Notes: generated from the letters alone by a model not told the origin. Counted from the first letter of the stretch, positions 16,749-26,196 are shown. The stretch: 64,000 bases of DNA from CAVQCX01 sp963775335 (GCA_963775335.1 CAVZIJ010000003.1:2232001-2296000); one strand, 5' to 3'. Translations and numbers: made by a program.

Positions 16749-16955
16749 ATGAAGAATCTCGTCGCTCTAGCCGGTAACGTCGCCGCAGTTCTGGGCATCC
16801 TCGGCTGCCTCGTGGCAGCTTCGGCGCGAATCCTCGGCCACTACACGCTGGGGGGTTATGAGCTGCGTACCCTATTCATCGCCGGCACGGCCCTCATGGT
16901 CATGGGGTGCCTCGCGAAACTGCACCTCATCGCTTCGGCGTCCACGCCTCGCTGA
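16749..16955 (+). CDS. small membrane protein, two TM helices
   Basis: The 68-aa product has two hydrophobic segments (VALAGNVAAVLGILGCLVAAS and LRTLFIAGTALMVMGCLAKL) joined by a short loop HYTLGGYE. It is basic at the C-terminus. No family was identified. ATG 16749 is chosen because upstream sequence in frame lacks hydrophobic or conserved character. Confidence 0.55.
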   Translation: MKNLVALAGNVAAVLGILGCLVAASARILGHYTLGGYELRTLFIAGTALMVMGCLAKLHLIASASTPR

Positions 16956-17116
16956 ATTGAGCTTCTTCCGTGCGACGCCCGACGGGCGACCACGCCGGCG
17001 TCGGTCCCAGGGAACGCCGCTCGCGCGCGGGCAGCGCGGCCCGGCGTTAGAGGCCGCATCGCAGATCCGCTATGATCAAGGCCGGCTGCCCGAGCACACG
17101 GTCTCGTGCATCGACC

Positions 17117-17257
17117 ATGGCTGATCCGCTCACACCCCAGGCACGGGTCGAGCTGACCCGGGAAGTGCTTGAAATCCTCAGAACCTGGGAGGTTCCGGCC
17201 GCGGAGCAGCGGACCTTACGGGGATGCCGCGGGTCCCCACGGGGGCCACGGCCTTGA
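17117..17257 (+). pseudogene. fragment of an MbcA/ParS/Xre-type antitoxin (DUF2384)
   Basis: From ATG 17117 the frame reads PLTPQARVELTREVLEIL and WEVPAAEQRTL, the typical first two helices of DUF2384/MbcA-ParS antitoxins. Instead of the expected LLG-DNA-contact continuation it turns into CRGSPRGPRP and stops, overlapping the next gene. The toxin and the antitoxin C-terminal domain are absent. A -10-like TATGAT lies at 17070. Confidence 0.5.
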
Positions 17258-17649
17258 CCTGGCCCGGCTACCTGCTCCTTGGGCTGAGCACTCTGTTCCT
17301 CGGCTACCTGCTCTGGACCAAGCGGGCCTCTTCGCGCATGAAGGGGCACCGACTGGAAGAGCTCGCCGACCTGCTGCCCGATCAGGGTCGTATCGGCGGC
17401 ACTGCCCTCGTGTACTTCCATACCCCGGCCTGCTCGGCGTGCAACAGCATGACGCCGCGGGTGGAGAACCTGCGCCGCGACCACCCCCAGGTATTCGTCG
17501 TCGACATCTCCGCCAACCCGGAAGCGGCCAGGCGGTTCGGTCTGCTGGCAATGCCCACGACCCTGCTCGCCCGGGACGGCCTGGTGGTGGAGGTCATTGT
17601 CGGCGCCAGCCGACTTCGCCACGCCGAGACGTTTCTGGGCGCGGCCTGA
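17224..17649 (+). CDS. membrane-anchored thioredoxin-fold protein
   Basis: The 141-aa protein has an N-terminal transmembrane helix (WPGYLLLGLSTLFLGYLLWT) and a thioredoxin fold with the active-site motif TPACSACNSM (CSAC) and the cis-proline strand LLAMPTTLL. It probably acts as a periplasmic thiol oxidoreductase anchored in the inner membrane. The start overlaps the end of the antitoxin fragment. The gene ahead of EndA-type nuclease secretion is suggestive (such nucleases carry disulfides), but this is inference. Confidence 0.78.
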   Translation: MPRVPTGATALTWPGYLLLGLSTLFLGYLLWTKRASSRMKGHRLEELADLLPDQGRIGGTALVYFHTPACSACNSMTPRVENLRRDHPQVFVVDISANPEAARRFGLLAMPTTLLARDGLVVEVIVGASRLRHAETFLGAA

Positions 17650-17687
17650 AAGGTCCAATTGCCGCCTCTGCCCCGAGCGCTGACGCC

Positions 17688-18347
17688 ATGTCCCGCCGTC
17701 TCCTCCTGCCTGTGCTGAGCCTCGCCCTGGCGCTGGGCTGTATTTCGGCTGCGGTGGCGCAAGAGCCCGCCTGGCTCACCCGGTACAAGCATGCGCTGCA
17801 CTTGCTCTGGAGCCAGGTCTATCCCCAGGGTGGGCAAACGCTTTACTGTGGCGCCCGTTTCGGCCGGGAGAAAGGACCGGACATCGACGCCGAGCATGTC
17901 TTTCCCATGGCCTGGGTGGCCCGGGCGCTCGGATGCGGGTCCCGCGCCCACTGCCGCGAGACCAGTGAGCGGTTCGATCAGATCGAGACCGATCTGCACG
18001 ACATCTACCCTGCCCTGAGGCGGATCAACGAGGCGCGCGGCGCTCGGCGCTTCGGCTTGGTCAGCGGGGAGCGCCGTGAATTTGGCAGCTGTGATTTCGA
18101 GATCGGCGGCCGCCAGGTGGAGCCCCGCCCCGCGGTGCGCGGCGAGATCGCGCGGGCCATGTTCTATATGAGCCAGCGTTACGGTTTGAAGATCTACGCC
18201 AGCCAAGGGGCGCTGCTCAAGCGCTGGAACGCCGAGGACCCCCCGAATGCCGCTGAGCGTCTGCGCAACGATCGGATCGCCCGGGTGCAGGGCAGCCGCA
18301 ACCCGTTCATCGACGATCCGTCGCTGGCCGACGGGCTGCGGTTCTGA
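17688..18347 (+). CDS. endonuclease I (EndA/NucM family), exported
   Basis: The 219-aa protein has a signal peptide (LLLPVLSLALALGCISAAVAQ) and the beta-beta-alpha-metal nuclease core of EndA/Vvn enzymes. The catalytic histidine lies in DIDAEHVFPMAW. The segment FDQIETDLHDIYPALRRIN carries the usual downstream Asn region, and the C-terminus has GSRNPFIDDP. Four cysteines (YCGARFG, GCGS, HCRET, SCDF) match the disulfides of periplasmic family members. It degrades DNA non-specifically in the periplasm or outside. Confidence 0.88.
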   Translation: MSRRLLLPVLSLALALGCISAAVAQEPAWLTRYKHALHLLWSQVYPQGGQTLYCGARFGREKGPDIDAEHVFPMAWVARALGCGSRAHCRETSERFDQIETDLHDIYPALRRINEARGARRFGLVSGERREFGSCDFEIGGRQVEPRPAVRGEIARAMFYMSQRYGLKIYASQGALLKRWNAEDPPNAAERLRNDRIARVQGSRNPFIDDPSLADGLRF

Positions 18348-18395
18348 CCAGGGGCTGCTCGACCACCAGGCTCCATATCGCGGTCCGACCACGCG

Positions 18396-19497
18396 ATGAG
18401 CACCGCCGCGCGACCCATCCTCGATGCGCTCATCCTGGGCCAAGGGCTCGCTGGTACCCTGCTGGCCTGGACCCTGCTGGATCGGGGCTGGGCCCTGGCC
18501 GTGCTCGACGACGGCCATGCCTCGAGCTCGTCCCGGGTCGCTGCCGGACTCATCAACCCGGTGACGGGCCGGCGGTTCGCCAAGACCCCCGACGTTCGAC
18601 CAGCTGCTGCCGGCCGCCGAGGACAGCTATGGGTCCTTGGAGAGCCGTCTCGGAGAGCGGCTGTTGCATTGGGCACCCATGCTCCGCCTGTTTCGCTCCG
18701 AATCCGAGAGTGCGACCGTCGAGCGGCGTCGTCTCGATCCAGCCTACGCGCCTTACCTGGGCGAGCGTCTGGCGCCCGGGCGCGCCGGTGCGGGCATTCG
18801 GGACCCCCTCGGAAGCCTGGTGCAGCGGCGCACGGGCTACCTCTCGACCACCTCTCTGATGGATCGCACGGCCGAGCGGCTCCGAGAGGCCGGGCAACTG
18901 CATCGGGCACGCGTAGAGGCCCATGATCTTCGCGTGACGCATGACTTCGTCGAATGCGGCGCCCTGCGGGCGGCTCGGGTCTTCTTCTGTCAGGGCTACA
19001 GGGCGATGGACGACCCGCTCTGGTCATGGCTGCCGTTTCAGCCCGCCAAGGGAGAGATCCTGGCCCTGGAATCCGGGACCCCGACGCCCCACTACATCTT
19101 GAACGCCGGACGCTGGCTGCTGCCGCTCGACGGGCGGCGCTTGCGCCTGGGCGCGACCTACGACTGGGATCACCTGGATCAAGAGCCCACCGAGCACGGG
19201 CGGGAAACCCTGCTTCACGACCTGCCGGGCCTGATCGACCTCGGTGGGGCGCGCGTGCTCGAGCATCGTGCCGGTGTCCGTCCCGGAACTCTGGACAACG
19301 CCCCATTCATCGGGGTCCATCCGAGCCACCCGCGCCTGTGGATATTCAACGGGTTCGGGTCCAAGGGGTCGCTGCAGGCTCCCGGCTATGCGCAGGCGCT
19401 GGCGCAGCACCTGGAGAACGGCCGAGACCTGCCGACTCGGGTGAGCATCGAGCGCTACGCGGGACGTTTGGGTGAGTTGGCCCGAATCCGAGCCTGA
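18396..19497 (+). pseudogene. FAD-dependent oxidoreductase with a frameshift near 18590
   Basis: The first frame from ATG 18396 gives the dinucleotide-binding start DALILGQGLAGTLLAWTLL and RVAAGLINPVTGRRFAKTP. Homology then continues in the +1 frame with TFDQLLPAAEDSYGSLESRLG and runs to 19497 (AKGEILALESGTP, GVRPGTLDNAPFIGVHPSHP, FNGFGSKGSLQAPGYA). The two parts join at a C-run (ACCCCCG), so one extra base breaks the gene. The family is DAO/MnmC-like small-molecule FAD oxidoreductases. It may be a true pseudogene or a homopolymer sequencing error. Confidence 0.75.
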
Positions 19498-20158
19498 ACA
19501 CGAGAAGCGGCGGGTGTGCGCCGGAACCGGCGGACCGGGGCGGCTGGTGCTCCAGGCGCAGGAGTTCGTTGCCGCGGCGCTCGGTCCGGGGGACTGGGCG
19601 CTCGATGCCACCGTGGGCACTGGCAAGGACACGCTGTTTCTTGCCCGCCGCGTTGGACCGCTGGGCCGGGTCTACGGCTTCGACGTCCAACAGCAGGCCC
19701 TCGACATCGCCCGCGATCTCCTCTTCAGTGCCGGGCAGTCTGAGCAGACACGGCTCCTGCGCGCCGATCACTCCCGCATGGCGGGTTACCTGCCTCTCCT
19801 GGAGGGTCGGCAGTTCCGGGCGATGATGATGAACCTCGGTTATCTACCGGGCGGCGACACTCGCTTCCGAACACGGACCGGCAGCACCCTCGCGGCGCTG
19901 TACACCATGTGGGAGCACCTCGGCCCCGGGGGCCATATGACGGTGCTCGCCTACCGGGGCCATCCCGGGGGGGCCGAGGAGAGCGACGCGGTGCGGGCCT
20001 GGACATCGACCCTTGTAGCCGCAGGTCACGGGGTGCGCTTATGCGACTCTGCGCCAGGCCGTCGGCCCCCGCCCCTTCTCGTTTTGATCGAAAAGGCCGC
20101 CGAGGGTCTTCGGCGGACAGGGGCTTCTCCTGGTACAGTTTTCTCGGGCACGGGGTGA
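19472..20158 (+). CDS. rRNA methylase-like SAM methyltransferase (YtqB type)
   Basis: The 228-aa product starts at GTG 19472, overlapping the 3' end of the FAD oxidoreductase. The motifs ALDATVGTGKDTLFLARRVG (SAM loop), VYGFDVQQQALDIAR and FRAMMMNLGYLPGGD belong to the PF06962-type family typified by B. subtilis YtqB. YtqB binds SAM, and related proteins modify RNA. The C-terminus (GHMTVLAYRGHPGGAEESDAV) matches the family end. Confidence 0.83.
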   Translation: MSWPESEPEHEKRRVCAGTGGPGRLVLQAQEFVAAALGPGDWALDATVGTGKDTLFLARRVGPLGRVYGFDVQQQALDIARDLLFSAGQSEQTRLLRADHSRMAGYLPLLEGRQFRAMMMNLGYLPGGDTRFRTRTGSTLAALYTMWEHLGPGGHMTVLAYRGHPGGAEESDAVRAWTSTLVAAGHGVRLCDSAPGRRPPPLLVLIEKAAEGLRRTGASPGTVFSGTG

Positions 20159-20172
20159 CGGAGAGCCGGCCG

Positions 20173-20511
20173 GTGAAACGACAGCTCGAACGAGTGGAGC
20201 AGCTGCTGCGCCAGTACGATCACGTTTACCACGCCAACCTGGCGATGCTGGCCCGACAGGCGGCGGAGCGCGACTCCCGAAACGCCCTCGCGCAGATCGA
20301 TTCGGACGAATGGTGGGGTGATGCCGAGTCGGTCGCCGCCATCGATCTCGCCATCGAAGGTGGTTTCAGTCCGCAAGCCCGTCGGGACGCAATGGCGCTG
20401 CGCCAAGATCTAGCCGAGCTTTACCAGATCATGGTCGATCAGGGGGTCCACAACGAAAAGGGCGAGATCATGACGGCTCAGTTCAGGAAATGGCTCGCTT
20501 CCCACATGTGA
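20173..20511 (+). CDS. hypothetical protein, 112 aa
   Basis: GTG 20173 follows GGAG by nine nt. The product is a charged helical protein (KRQLERVEQLLRQYDHVYHAN, IDSDEWWGDAESVAAIDLA, LRQDLAELYQIMVDQG). It lacks signal or membrane segments. I cannot assign a family. It is probably co-transcribed with the preceding methylase gene. Confidence 0.62.
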   Translation: MKRQLERVEQLLRQYDHVYHANLAMLARQAAERDSRNALAQIDSDEWWGDAESVAAIDLAIEGGFSPQARRDAMALRQDLAELYQIMVDQGVHNEKGEIMTAQFRKWLASHM

Positions 20512-20624
20512 GCCGCAGGGCATCGACGAGGTAACGATCAGACCGGCCAGGCGCGGCCTCGCGGGACCCCGGGCCGGACCGGCTCTCTCCCGCCGAACAC
20601 CGGTGAAGCGGGATCGCAGGGCGC

Positions 20625-21626
20625 TCAGCGCCCGCGCGCGGCAAGCCGGCGGACGGACCAGGAGGGAGTGTCTGCAGTGTTCTCCATCGCCGTCTTGAGG
20701 CGGATGTCGATGCGCCCGAGCTTCTGGTCACTGAGAAACCGGACCGGCGTATGGGCCTCGTCAGCGGCGAGCCAGACATCGACCGGCGCCTGATCGGCTT
20801 GCGTGCCCTTGATCACGTCGAAGGCGGTCAAGCGCAGGTGGAACGTCTGCCGGCGCACGCCGTCGACCTCCATCGGCTCCTTGCCCACCAGCGACGCCCG
20901 GTACTCGTACAGAGACTTGCCGTCCGACACCGGGAGCTGGATGGATCCGATCCGTTCGAAATTCTGAAGCCGCAGCACCTGGAGCAAGGCCAGCCGGTCC
21001 AGCAGGTGATTCGGAAATGGAGGGCCTTTGATCGTTTTCGCGACGTAACGGCCGGCATCCGCCTTGATGCCGATTTCGGCGAGCAGCTGAAGGCTGAGGG
21101 TGGGAGGCACCGTCGCGGCATGTCCCCGCCGATTGGACCCGCCGCGGCCCGGGTGCTCGGCGCCGCTGTCTTTGTCGAAGCTGGCCAACTGGTCATGCTT
21201 CCAGTCGAACCAGACCACGGTGCGATGCGTTTCGTTCCTGCCGCTGCGCTGATCGAACAGGAGTGATCTGCGCAGATCGGTGCTGAGCAGGCTGCTGTAC
21301 TCGTAGCGCAGCGGATAGACCCGTTCCAGGGCCCCGTGCCCTGCGGAGGAGACGACCAGAGAGGTCCGGTAGGCCTTTTCTCCGTTGAAGGGCGTCGGTT
21401 TGGGATCCGTGATGATGTGAACGTCGGCGATGTCCAGGCGGTTACCGCCCGAGAGCACGCCCTGGTAGGAGGCCGTATAGGTCAGACTCTCCCCCAGGTA
21501 AGCGGGCTGGCTCGCCGCCGCCGAGGATTGGCACAGGGGCGCGAGAGCCAGCGCGAGCACAGCGGCTGCCCAGCCAGCAAGACGGCCCTCGGAGCACCAG
21601 CGGCGATGGCGATTCAGGACGAACAT
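20625..21626 (-). CDS. DUF3108-family exported protein
   Basis: The 333-aa protein carries a signal peptide (LAGWAAAVLALALAPLCQSSAAA) and the DUF3108 pattern: YLGESLTYTASYQG at the N-terminus, HRTVVWFDWKHDQL, then VDGVRRQTFHLRLTAFD and VDVWLAADEAHTPVRFLSDQKLGRIDIRL. Related periplasmic proteins are of unknown function and often lie near purine or lipid genes. ATG 21626 is selected because it directly precedes the signal peptide. Confidence 0.82.
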   Translation of the reverse strand: MFVLNRHRRWCSEGRLAGWAAAVLALALAPLCQSSAAASQPAYLGESLTYTASYQGVLSGGNRLDIADVHIITDPKPTPFNGEKAYRTSLVVSSAGHGALERVYPLRYEYSSLLSTDLRRSLLFDQRSGRNETHRTVVWFDWKHDQLASFDKDSGAEHPGRGGSNRRGHAATVPPTLSLQLLAEIGIKADAGRYVAKTIKGPPFPNHLLDRLALLQVLRLQNFERIGSIQLPVSDGKSLYEYRASLVGKEPMEVDGVRRQTFHLRLTAFDVIKGTQADQAPVDVWLAADEAHTPVRFLSDQKLGRIDIRLKTAMENTADTPSWSVRRLAARGR

Positions 21627-21923
21627 GTATCTGCGGACCCTAGCGACCTCGATAGACAGCCCCGGCCTGATCGCCGGCCCGAGCGTCCCCAAGCGGACAA
21701 AATCTAACCACGGAATCCTGCGTTGAGCCAGCCGGCAGACCGGGTTGAGCGGCTCCCGAGCACAGTTTACCATGCCAGACATCCCGAGCGTCGCTCGGTG
21801 CGAGAGCGAACGCCCCGCAGCCAGGGCTTTCTCAAGTACATTGGCGAGCCGCTCCTTCCCCCGCGCCGGCGCGGCGCTCCGGGCCCAAGCCGATATTGCG
21901 TCGACCAGGAATTGCCTTCAGCC

Positions 21924-22589
21924 ATGTCCACCCCGTTGAAAACTCGCTGCGCGGGATTCTGCAGCCTGGCCCTGGTATTGGTGATTGCGCTCACCGGGTG
22001 CAGCCGGCCGGAGCGCCCGACGATCGGACTCTACCCGGCGATCGAACGCGGAGACCTGGATCAGATCCGCCGCCACATCCACTGGGGGACCGACATCAAC
22101 GCCCCGAACATCGACGGCGAGACACCGCTTCAAGCCGCGGGGGAGGTGGGCCAGATCGTAATCGTGCGCATGCTGCTCGACAGCGGCGCCCGGATCGACG
22201 CAACCGACCGCGGGGGACACACCGCCCTATACCGGGCCCTGATGGCCGGACGTACCCAGGTGGCCGACCTGCTGGTCCAGCGCGGTGCCCAAATCGACCC
22301 CACCGCCCTGCTCCATGCCGTCGTGGAACAGAACGTAGCCGATCGGGACGTGATCGCCTTTCTGATAAAGCAGGGCGCGAACCTGGAAGGCAAGAACGCC
22401 TCGGGGGACACGCCGTTGCTGGCGGCGACCAAGCGCGGGGAGCGGGTGCTCGCCAAGCTGTTGATCGCCAAGGGTGCGGACGTCAACGCCCGGGACGCAG
22501 AGGGTAAGACCCCGCTGGCGCGCGCCCTGCAGAGCGGCAATGCGGAGCTGCAGCGCCTGCTCCACGAGAACGGCGGACTCGCCCAGTGA
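21924..22589 (+). CDS. ankyrin-repeat lipoprotein
   Basis: The 221-aa product has a lipoprotein signal ending in LTGC (lipidated Cys 26). About five ankyrin repeats follow, for example NIDGETPLQAAGEVGQIVIVRMLLDSGA, RGGHTALYRALMAG and AEGKTPLARALQSGN. Ankyrin repeats mediate protein contacts, so this is probably a periplasm-facing scaffold anchored to a membrane. It is divergent from the DUF3108 gene. Confidence 0.85.
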   Translation: MSTPLKTRCAGFCSLALVLVIALTGCSRPERPTIGLYPAIERGDLDQIRRHIHWGTDINAPNIDGETPLQAAGEVGQIVIVRMLLDSGARIDATDRGGHTALYRALMAGRTQVADLLVQRGAQIDPTALLHAVVEQNVADRDVIAFLIKQGANLEGKNASGDTPLLAATKRGERVLAKLLIAKGADVNARDAEGKTPLARALQSGNAELQRLLHENGGLAQ

Positions 22590-22659
22590 AGAGTGACCGC
22601 AAACACCGCTTCTGGTAAGGTCGCGCGCTCGACGAACCGCCGACAGGACCCGCGCAGCC

Positions 22660-22944
22660 ATGGCATCCAAACCCGAAGAACTGAGCGTCAGCTACTCCGA
22701 AGGCGGAGTCGAGCTGGTCAAGGAGCTCGACAAGGTCATCCTCTCCAAAGGCGCCTGGACCACGATCTTGTTCCGCCTGCAGGAGTGGGACCCGCGCAAG
22801 AGGGAATATGGCGCGGACAAGTACAGCATCCGGCGCTACCAGAAGCGCGGGGATAGCTATCTGCCCAAGTCCAAGTTCACGATCTCCAGCCGCGAGCAGG
22901 CCCGGGCGATCATCGGTGCACTGTCGGCTTGGGTAGAGGGCTGA
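22660..22944 (+). CDS. conserved hypothetical protein, 94 aa
   Basis: The protein reads like a small single-domain fold: SVSYSEGGVELVKELDKVILSKG, TTILFRLQEWDPRKREYGADKYSIRRYQ and SKFTISSREQARAIIGALSAW. The strand-rich middle with a closing helix faintly resembles PC4-type single-strand nucleic acid binding domains, but the match is too weak to name. It converges with the helicase gene. Confidence 0.6.
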   Translation: MASKPEELSVSYSEGGVELVKELDKVILSKGAWTTILFRLQEWDPRKREYGADKYSIRRYQKRGDSYLPKSKFTISSREQARAIIGALSAWVEG

Positions 22945-22963
22945 CGGCGAACGATCCTCCGGC

Positions 22964-24331
22964 CTACCCGGAGCCTTTGTCACCCGGAGGCTTTTCCGCC
23001 TCTTTCAAGGCCAGCTTGCCACGACGTCCCAGCGGTCCCTTGGGCTTGCCCTTGTTCTTGCGGTCGCGCCAACGATCCTTCTTGGGCAGCCGCTCGGGTG
23101 CCTTGGCGCGCAGCTTGTCGCCCTTGCGCTTCTTGCGCTTGAAAACCGGCTCGCGATGGCGCGGCTCCAGTCCCTCCAGCACTTCCCGGGGCACCGCTCG
23201 GGCCAGGTAGCGCTCGATGCGCTGCAGCATGCGCGCATCATGGGCCTCCACCAGCGAGAGGACCTCGCCGGCCTCTCCGGCCCGCGCGGTGCGCCCGGCC
23301 CGGTGGACGTAGACATCCGCGCTGCGCGGCAGATCGTAGTTCACCACTGAGGTAACCCGGTCGAGGTCGAGCCCCCGGGCCGCCACATCGGTGGCCACGA
23401 GCGCCCGCAGGCGCCCTTCGTTGAGCAGACGCACGCGCTTCAAGCGGGTCTGCAGATCCAGCCCCCCGTGCAGGGACTCGCAGGCCACACCCCGGGACTT
23501 CAGCCTGCCCGCCAGCTGCTCTGCCCGCAGCTTGGTCACGACGAACACCAGCGCCTTTCCCGGCGCCCGCCCCGCGTCGGCGCCCTCGCCGGGGCTCAGG
23601 AGGCCGTCCAGCAGACGCCTGAGCAAAGCCAGCTTATGGTCGGCGTCGTCGGCCAAAAACGCCCGCTGCACCACCCCAGGGGCCAGCGTGCGCGGACCGC
23701 CCACCTCCACGACCTCCGGGTCGCTGAGCCACTGGCGCGCCAGCTCGAGGATCGGCTCCTGTTCGAGGGTCGCCGACAGCAGGAGCAACTGCCTGCCCGC
23801 GGCGCCCTGGGACAAGATTCGTCCCACCTCGGGGAGAAAGCCCAGATCGAGCATGCGATCCGCCTCGTCCACCACGCAGACCTGCAAGCCCAACAGGTCA
23901 CAGCTGCCCGCCTCGAGCTGGGCGAGCAAGCGCCCGGGCGTCGCCACGATCAGGTCCGGCTCGTGATGGAGGCGCTTGCCCTGCTCCGAGTAGGACGCCC
24001 CGCCCGTGATCAGCGCGAAACGCAGGCTGGTCAGGTCGCTGATGCCGCGGATCACCCGCCAGATCTGATCCGCCAGCTCCCGGGTGGGTGCAAGAATCAG
24101 CCCTCTCGGCCCACCTTTGGCGCCGTGAGTCTCCAGCATGCGCTGCAGCACCGGCAGCAGGTACGCGAGCGTCTTGCCGGTCCCGGTGGGGGCGCTGACC
24201 AGCAGATCGCGGCCCTCCAGGCCAGGAGGAATCGCTGCTTCCTGGACCTCGGTGGGCGTCGCGAGCCCGAGCCGGCCGAGGGCGCGCAGCAACCTACCGT
24301 CGAGACCGAGATTGTCGAAGCCGCCTTCCAT
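22964..24331 (-). CDS. DEAD-box ATP-dependent RNA helicase (SrmB/RhlE-like)
   Basis: The 455-aa protein shows the complete helicase set: the Q motif region (ATPTEVQEAAIP), motif I APTGTGKT, motif Ia PTRELADQ, motif II VVDEADRM, motif III SATL, motif V ATDVAARGLD and motif VI HRAGRTARAG. A basic, Lys-rich C-terminal tail (KRKKRKGDKLRAKAP) is typical of ribosome assembly helicases. Which of SrmB, RhlE or RhlB-like it is cannot be settled by eye. Confidence 0.93.
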   Translation of the reverse strand: MEGGFDNLGLDGRLLRALGRLGLATPTEVQEAAIPPGLEGRDLLVSAPTGTGKTLAYLLPVLQRMLETHGAKGGPRGLILAPTRELADQIWRVIRGISDLTSLRFALITGGASYSEQGKRLHHEPDLIVATPGRLLAQLEAGSCDLLGLQVCVVDEADRMLDLGFLPEVGRILSQGAAGRQLLLLSATLEQEPILELARQWLSDPEVVEVGGPRTLAPGVVQRAFLADDADHKLALLRRLLDGLLSPGEGADAGRAPGKALVFVVTKLRAEQLAGRLKSRGVACESLHGGLDLQTRLKRVRLLNEGRLRALVATDVAARGLDLDRVTSVVNYDLPRSADVYVHRAGRTARAGEAGEVLSLVEAHDARMLQRIERYLARAVPREVLEGLEPRHREPVFKRKKRKGDKLRAKAPERLPKKDRWRDRKNKGKPKGPLGRRGKLALKEAEKPPGDKGSG

Positions 24332-24359
24332 CTGCCCTGGTCCTCATGATCCGGGCAGC

Positions 24360-25901
24360 TTAGCGCATGTCCCCCGCGTCGCGCGCCCCCGAGATCCCCG
24401 CCTCGGCGGCAAGCTCGGCCGCATAGTCCTCGAGAAGATCCAGCAGCGCCCTTTGCCCAACGTCGAGATCGGGGCGAGCCCGGGCCACCTCGAGCTCTTC
24501 CCTGAAGGCCACCAGGGTCAGAGCCCCGCCAGCCCCGGGGTCCATGAGACGACGCTGGACGAATTCCCGCCAACGCCGCCGCTCGACTTCGGACAGGGTC
24601 GCCGGGAAATTGCGTGCCCGGTAGCGGAAGAGCAGCTGCGGGAGCCGCGGGTCCGCGAAGCCGAAGTCCACGCCGCCGAGCTCCGCGGGCGCCGTGGCGC
24701 GCACGCGGGCGATGCGCAGGCGGTCCGAGTCGCTGATGAAGCCCGCATAGAGCGCCTGCTCGGGGTCCTCGGGCGGAGACGAATCCGGGGAGACCAGCGC
24801 TTTCGCCAGCTTGGCGGCCAGCCCTGGGACGGCCTTGAGCCGCTCGAGATGCGCGAGCGAGCCGGCCAGGTCGATGTCCCAACGCCCGGCCGCCTCTTCC
24901 GTGAGCGTGTTGACTGGGGCCAGTGCCGGACACCTGTTCAGGTGAACCGTTTTCAACGCAACTCGCCCTTCCCCGTCCGGAAGCGCTGCCACAGGCGTGA
25001 ACAGCCGCTCCCGCAAGGCCTGCGGGTCGAGCTCGATCAGCGGGCTGGGGTCGTAGCGCAGGTCGACCACGATCACGCCGTTGCGGTTGCTGGGATGCAG
25101 CGCGAGGGGCGCCACGATTGCAAGACACCCGTAGCGTGCCGGAAACATGGCCGACACGTGCAGCATGGGCTTCATGGCGGAGGGATCGAGCAAGGGCGCG
25201 ACCCGGCGCTTGTCTCTCAGCTCGAAAAGATACTCGTAGAGCCTAGGCTGGCAGTGGCGGACCAACCGGGCCAGCTCGATGGTGGCACGCACGTCCGCCA
25301 AGGCATCGTGGGCCCCGACGTGCTCGACGCCGTTGGCGGAACAGAGGTCTTCGAGCCGGTAGCTGGGCGTGCCGTCAGGGTGATCCGGCCACTGGATTCC
25401 TTCGGGGCGAAGCGCCCGCGTCAGCCGGACAAGATCGATTAGGTCCCAACGCGAATTACCATCGCGCCACTCCCGGGCATAGGGATCCAAGAAGTTGCGA
25501 TAGAGGCCGTGACGGGTGACCTCATCGTCGAAGCGCAGACTGTTGTAGCCGAGCCCGCAGGTGCCCGCCCGGGACAGCTCGGCATTAATGAGCGCCATGA
25601 AGTCGGCCTCCAGCAGCCCGTCACGCCGAGCCCGCTGTGGTGAGATCCCGGTCACCAGGCAGGCCTCGGGGTGCGGAAGCCCGTCTTCCGGAGGCCGGCA
25701 GTAGATCATCAGAGGATCGCCGAGGGGTCGCAGGTCCGGATCGGTGCGCAGCCCCGCAAACTGGGCCGGCCGGTCCCGGCGCGGGTCCACGCCCCAGGTC
25801 TCGTAGTCATGCCAGTAGAGCGTGAGCCCCAAACCCGCGCGCTCCCTAGCCGACCACGCCGGCGGGACCGGCACACTGTGGTCGCCGTTCGGCCGAGACA
25901 T
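24360..25901 (-). CDS. sbcB: exodeoxyribonuclease I
   Basis: The 513-aa DnaQ-type 3'-5' exonuclease degrades single-stranded DNA in recombination and mismatch repair. ExoI (WHDYETWGVDP), the conserved TGISPQRA, ExoII (LGYNSLRFDDEVTRHGLYRNFLDPY) and ExoIII (HDALADVRATIELARLV) are all intact. The C-terminal SH3-like and helical regions (LYAGFISDSDR, FRYRARNFPATLSE) make it full length compared with E. coli ExoI (475 aa) with a slightly longer N-terminus. Confidence 0.95.
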   Translation of the reverse strand: MSRPNGDHSVPVPPAWSARERAGLGLTLYWHDYETWGVDPRRDRPAQFAGLRTDPDLRPLGDPLMIYCRPPEDGLPHPEACLVTGISPQRARRDGLLEADFMALINAELSRAGTCGLGYNSLRFDDEVTRHGLYRNFLDPYAREWRDGNSRWDLIDLVRLTRALRPEGIQWPDHPDGTPSYRLEDLCSANGVEHVGAHDALADVRATIELARLVRHCQPRLYEYLFELRDKRRVAPLLDPSAMKPMLHVSAMFPARYGCLAIVAPLALHPSNRNGVIVVDLRYDPSPLIELDPQALRERLFTPVAALPDGEGRVALKTVHLNRCPALAPVNTLTEEAAGRWDIDLAGSLAHLERLKAVPGLAAKLAKALVSPDSSPPEDPEQALYAGFISDSDRLRIARVRATAPAELGGVDFGFADPRLPQLLFRYRARNFPATLSEVERRRWREFVQRRLMDPGAGGALTLVAFREELEVARARPDLDVGQRALLDLLEDYAAELAAEAGISGARDAGDMR

Positions 25902-26196
25902 GTTGGGGAAGGTGTCGCGGCCGATAGAAAACCCGGGACAGCGAGAACGGGTACAGCAACGCCAAGCCGAAGGCGCTCAGGATGTGGGAGCTCGCTGTTG
26001 AGCTGCCGTGGCCAAAACGGATGCGCAAATCGCTTGGCGATGCCCCGCCAGAGTCGACGAGCCAACGTCGCGAACGAAGCCGCTCAACGCGCGTGCGAGA
26101 ACGGCTCGGAGACCAGATCGGCATGCAGCGCTCCCTGGCGATCGCCGGGCTGGACATCGGCTCAACCGGGGCGGGAGGAAAGACGATACGACGAGC
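25902..26196. other. intergenic stretch, nothing recognised
   Basis: About 300 nt between exonuclease I and the diheme cytochrome show no gene with start signals or recognisable peptide. Confidence 0.4.

Noticed and set aside
17169..17687. In-frame extension upstream of the EndA-type nuclease
   Set aside because: It overlaps the thioredoxin gene in another frame. The signal peptide at 17688 gives the start.
25846..26157. Minus-strand open frame between exonuclease I and the diheme cytochrome
   Set aside because: It overlaps the sbcB start in another frame, has basic low-complexity sequence and no recognisable domain.
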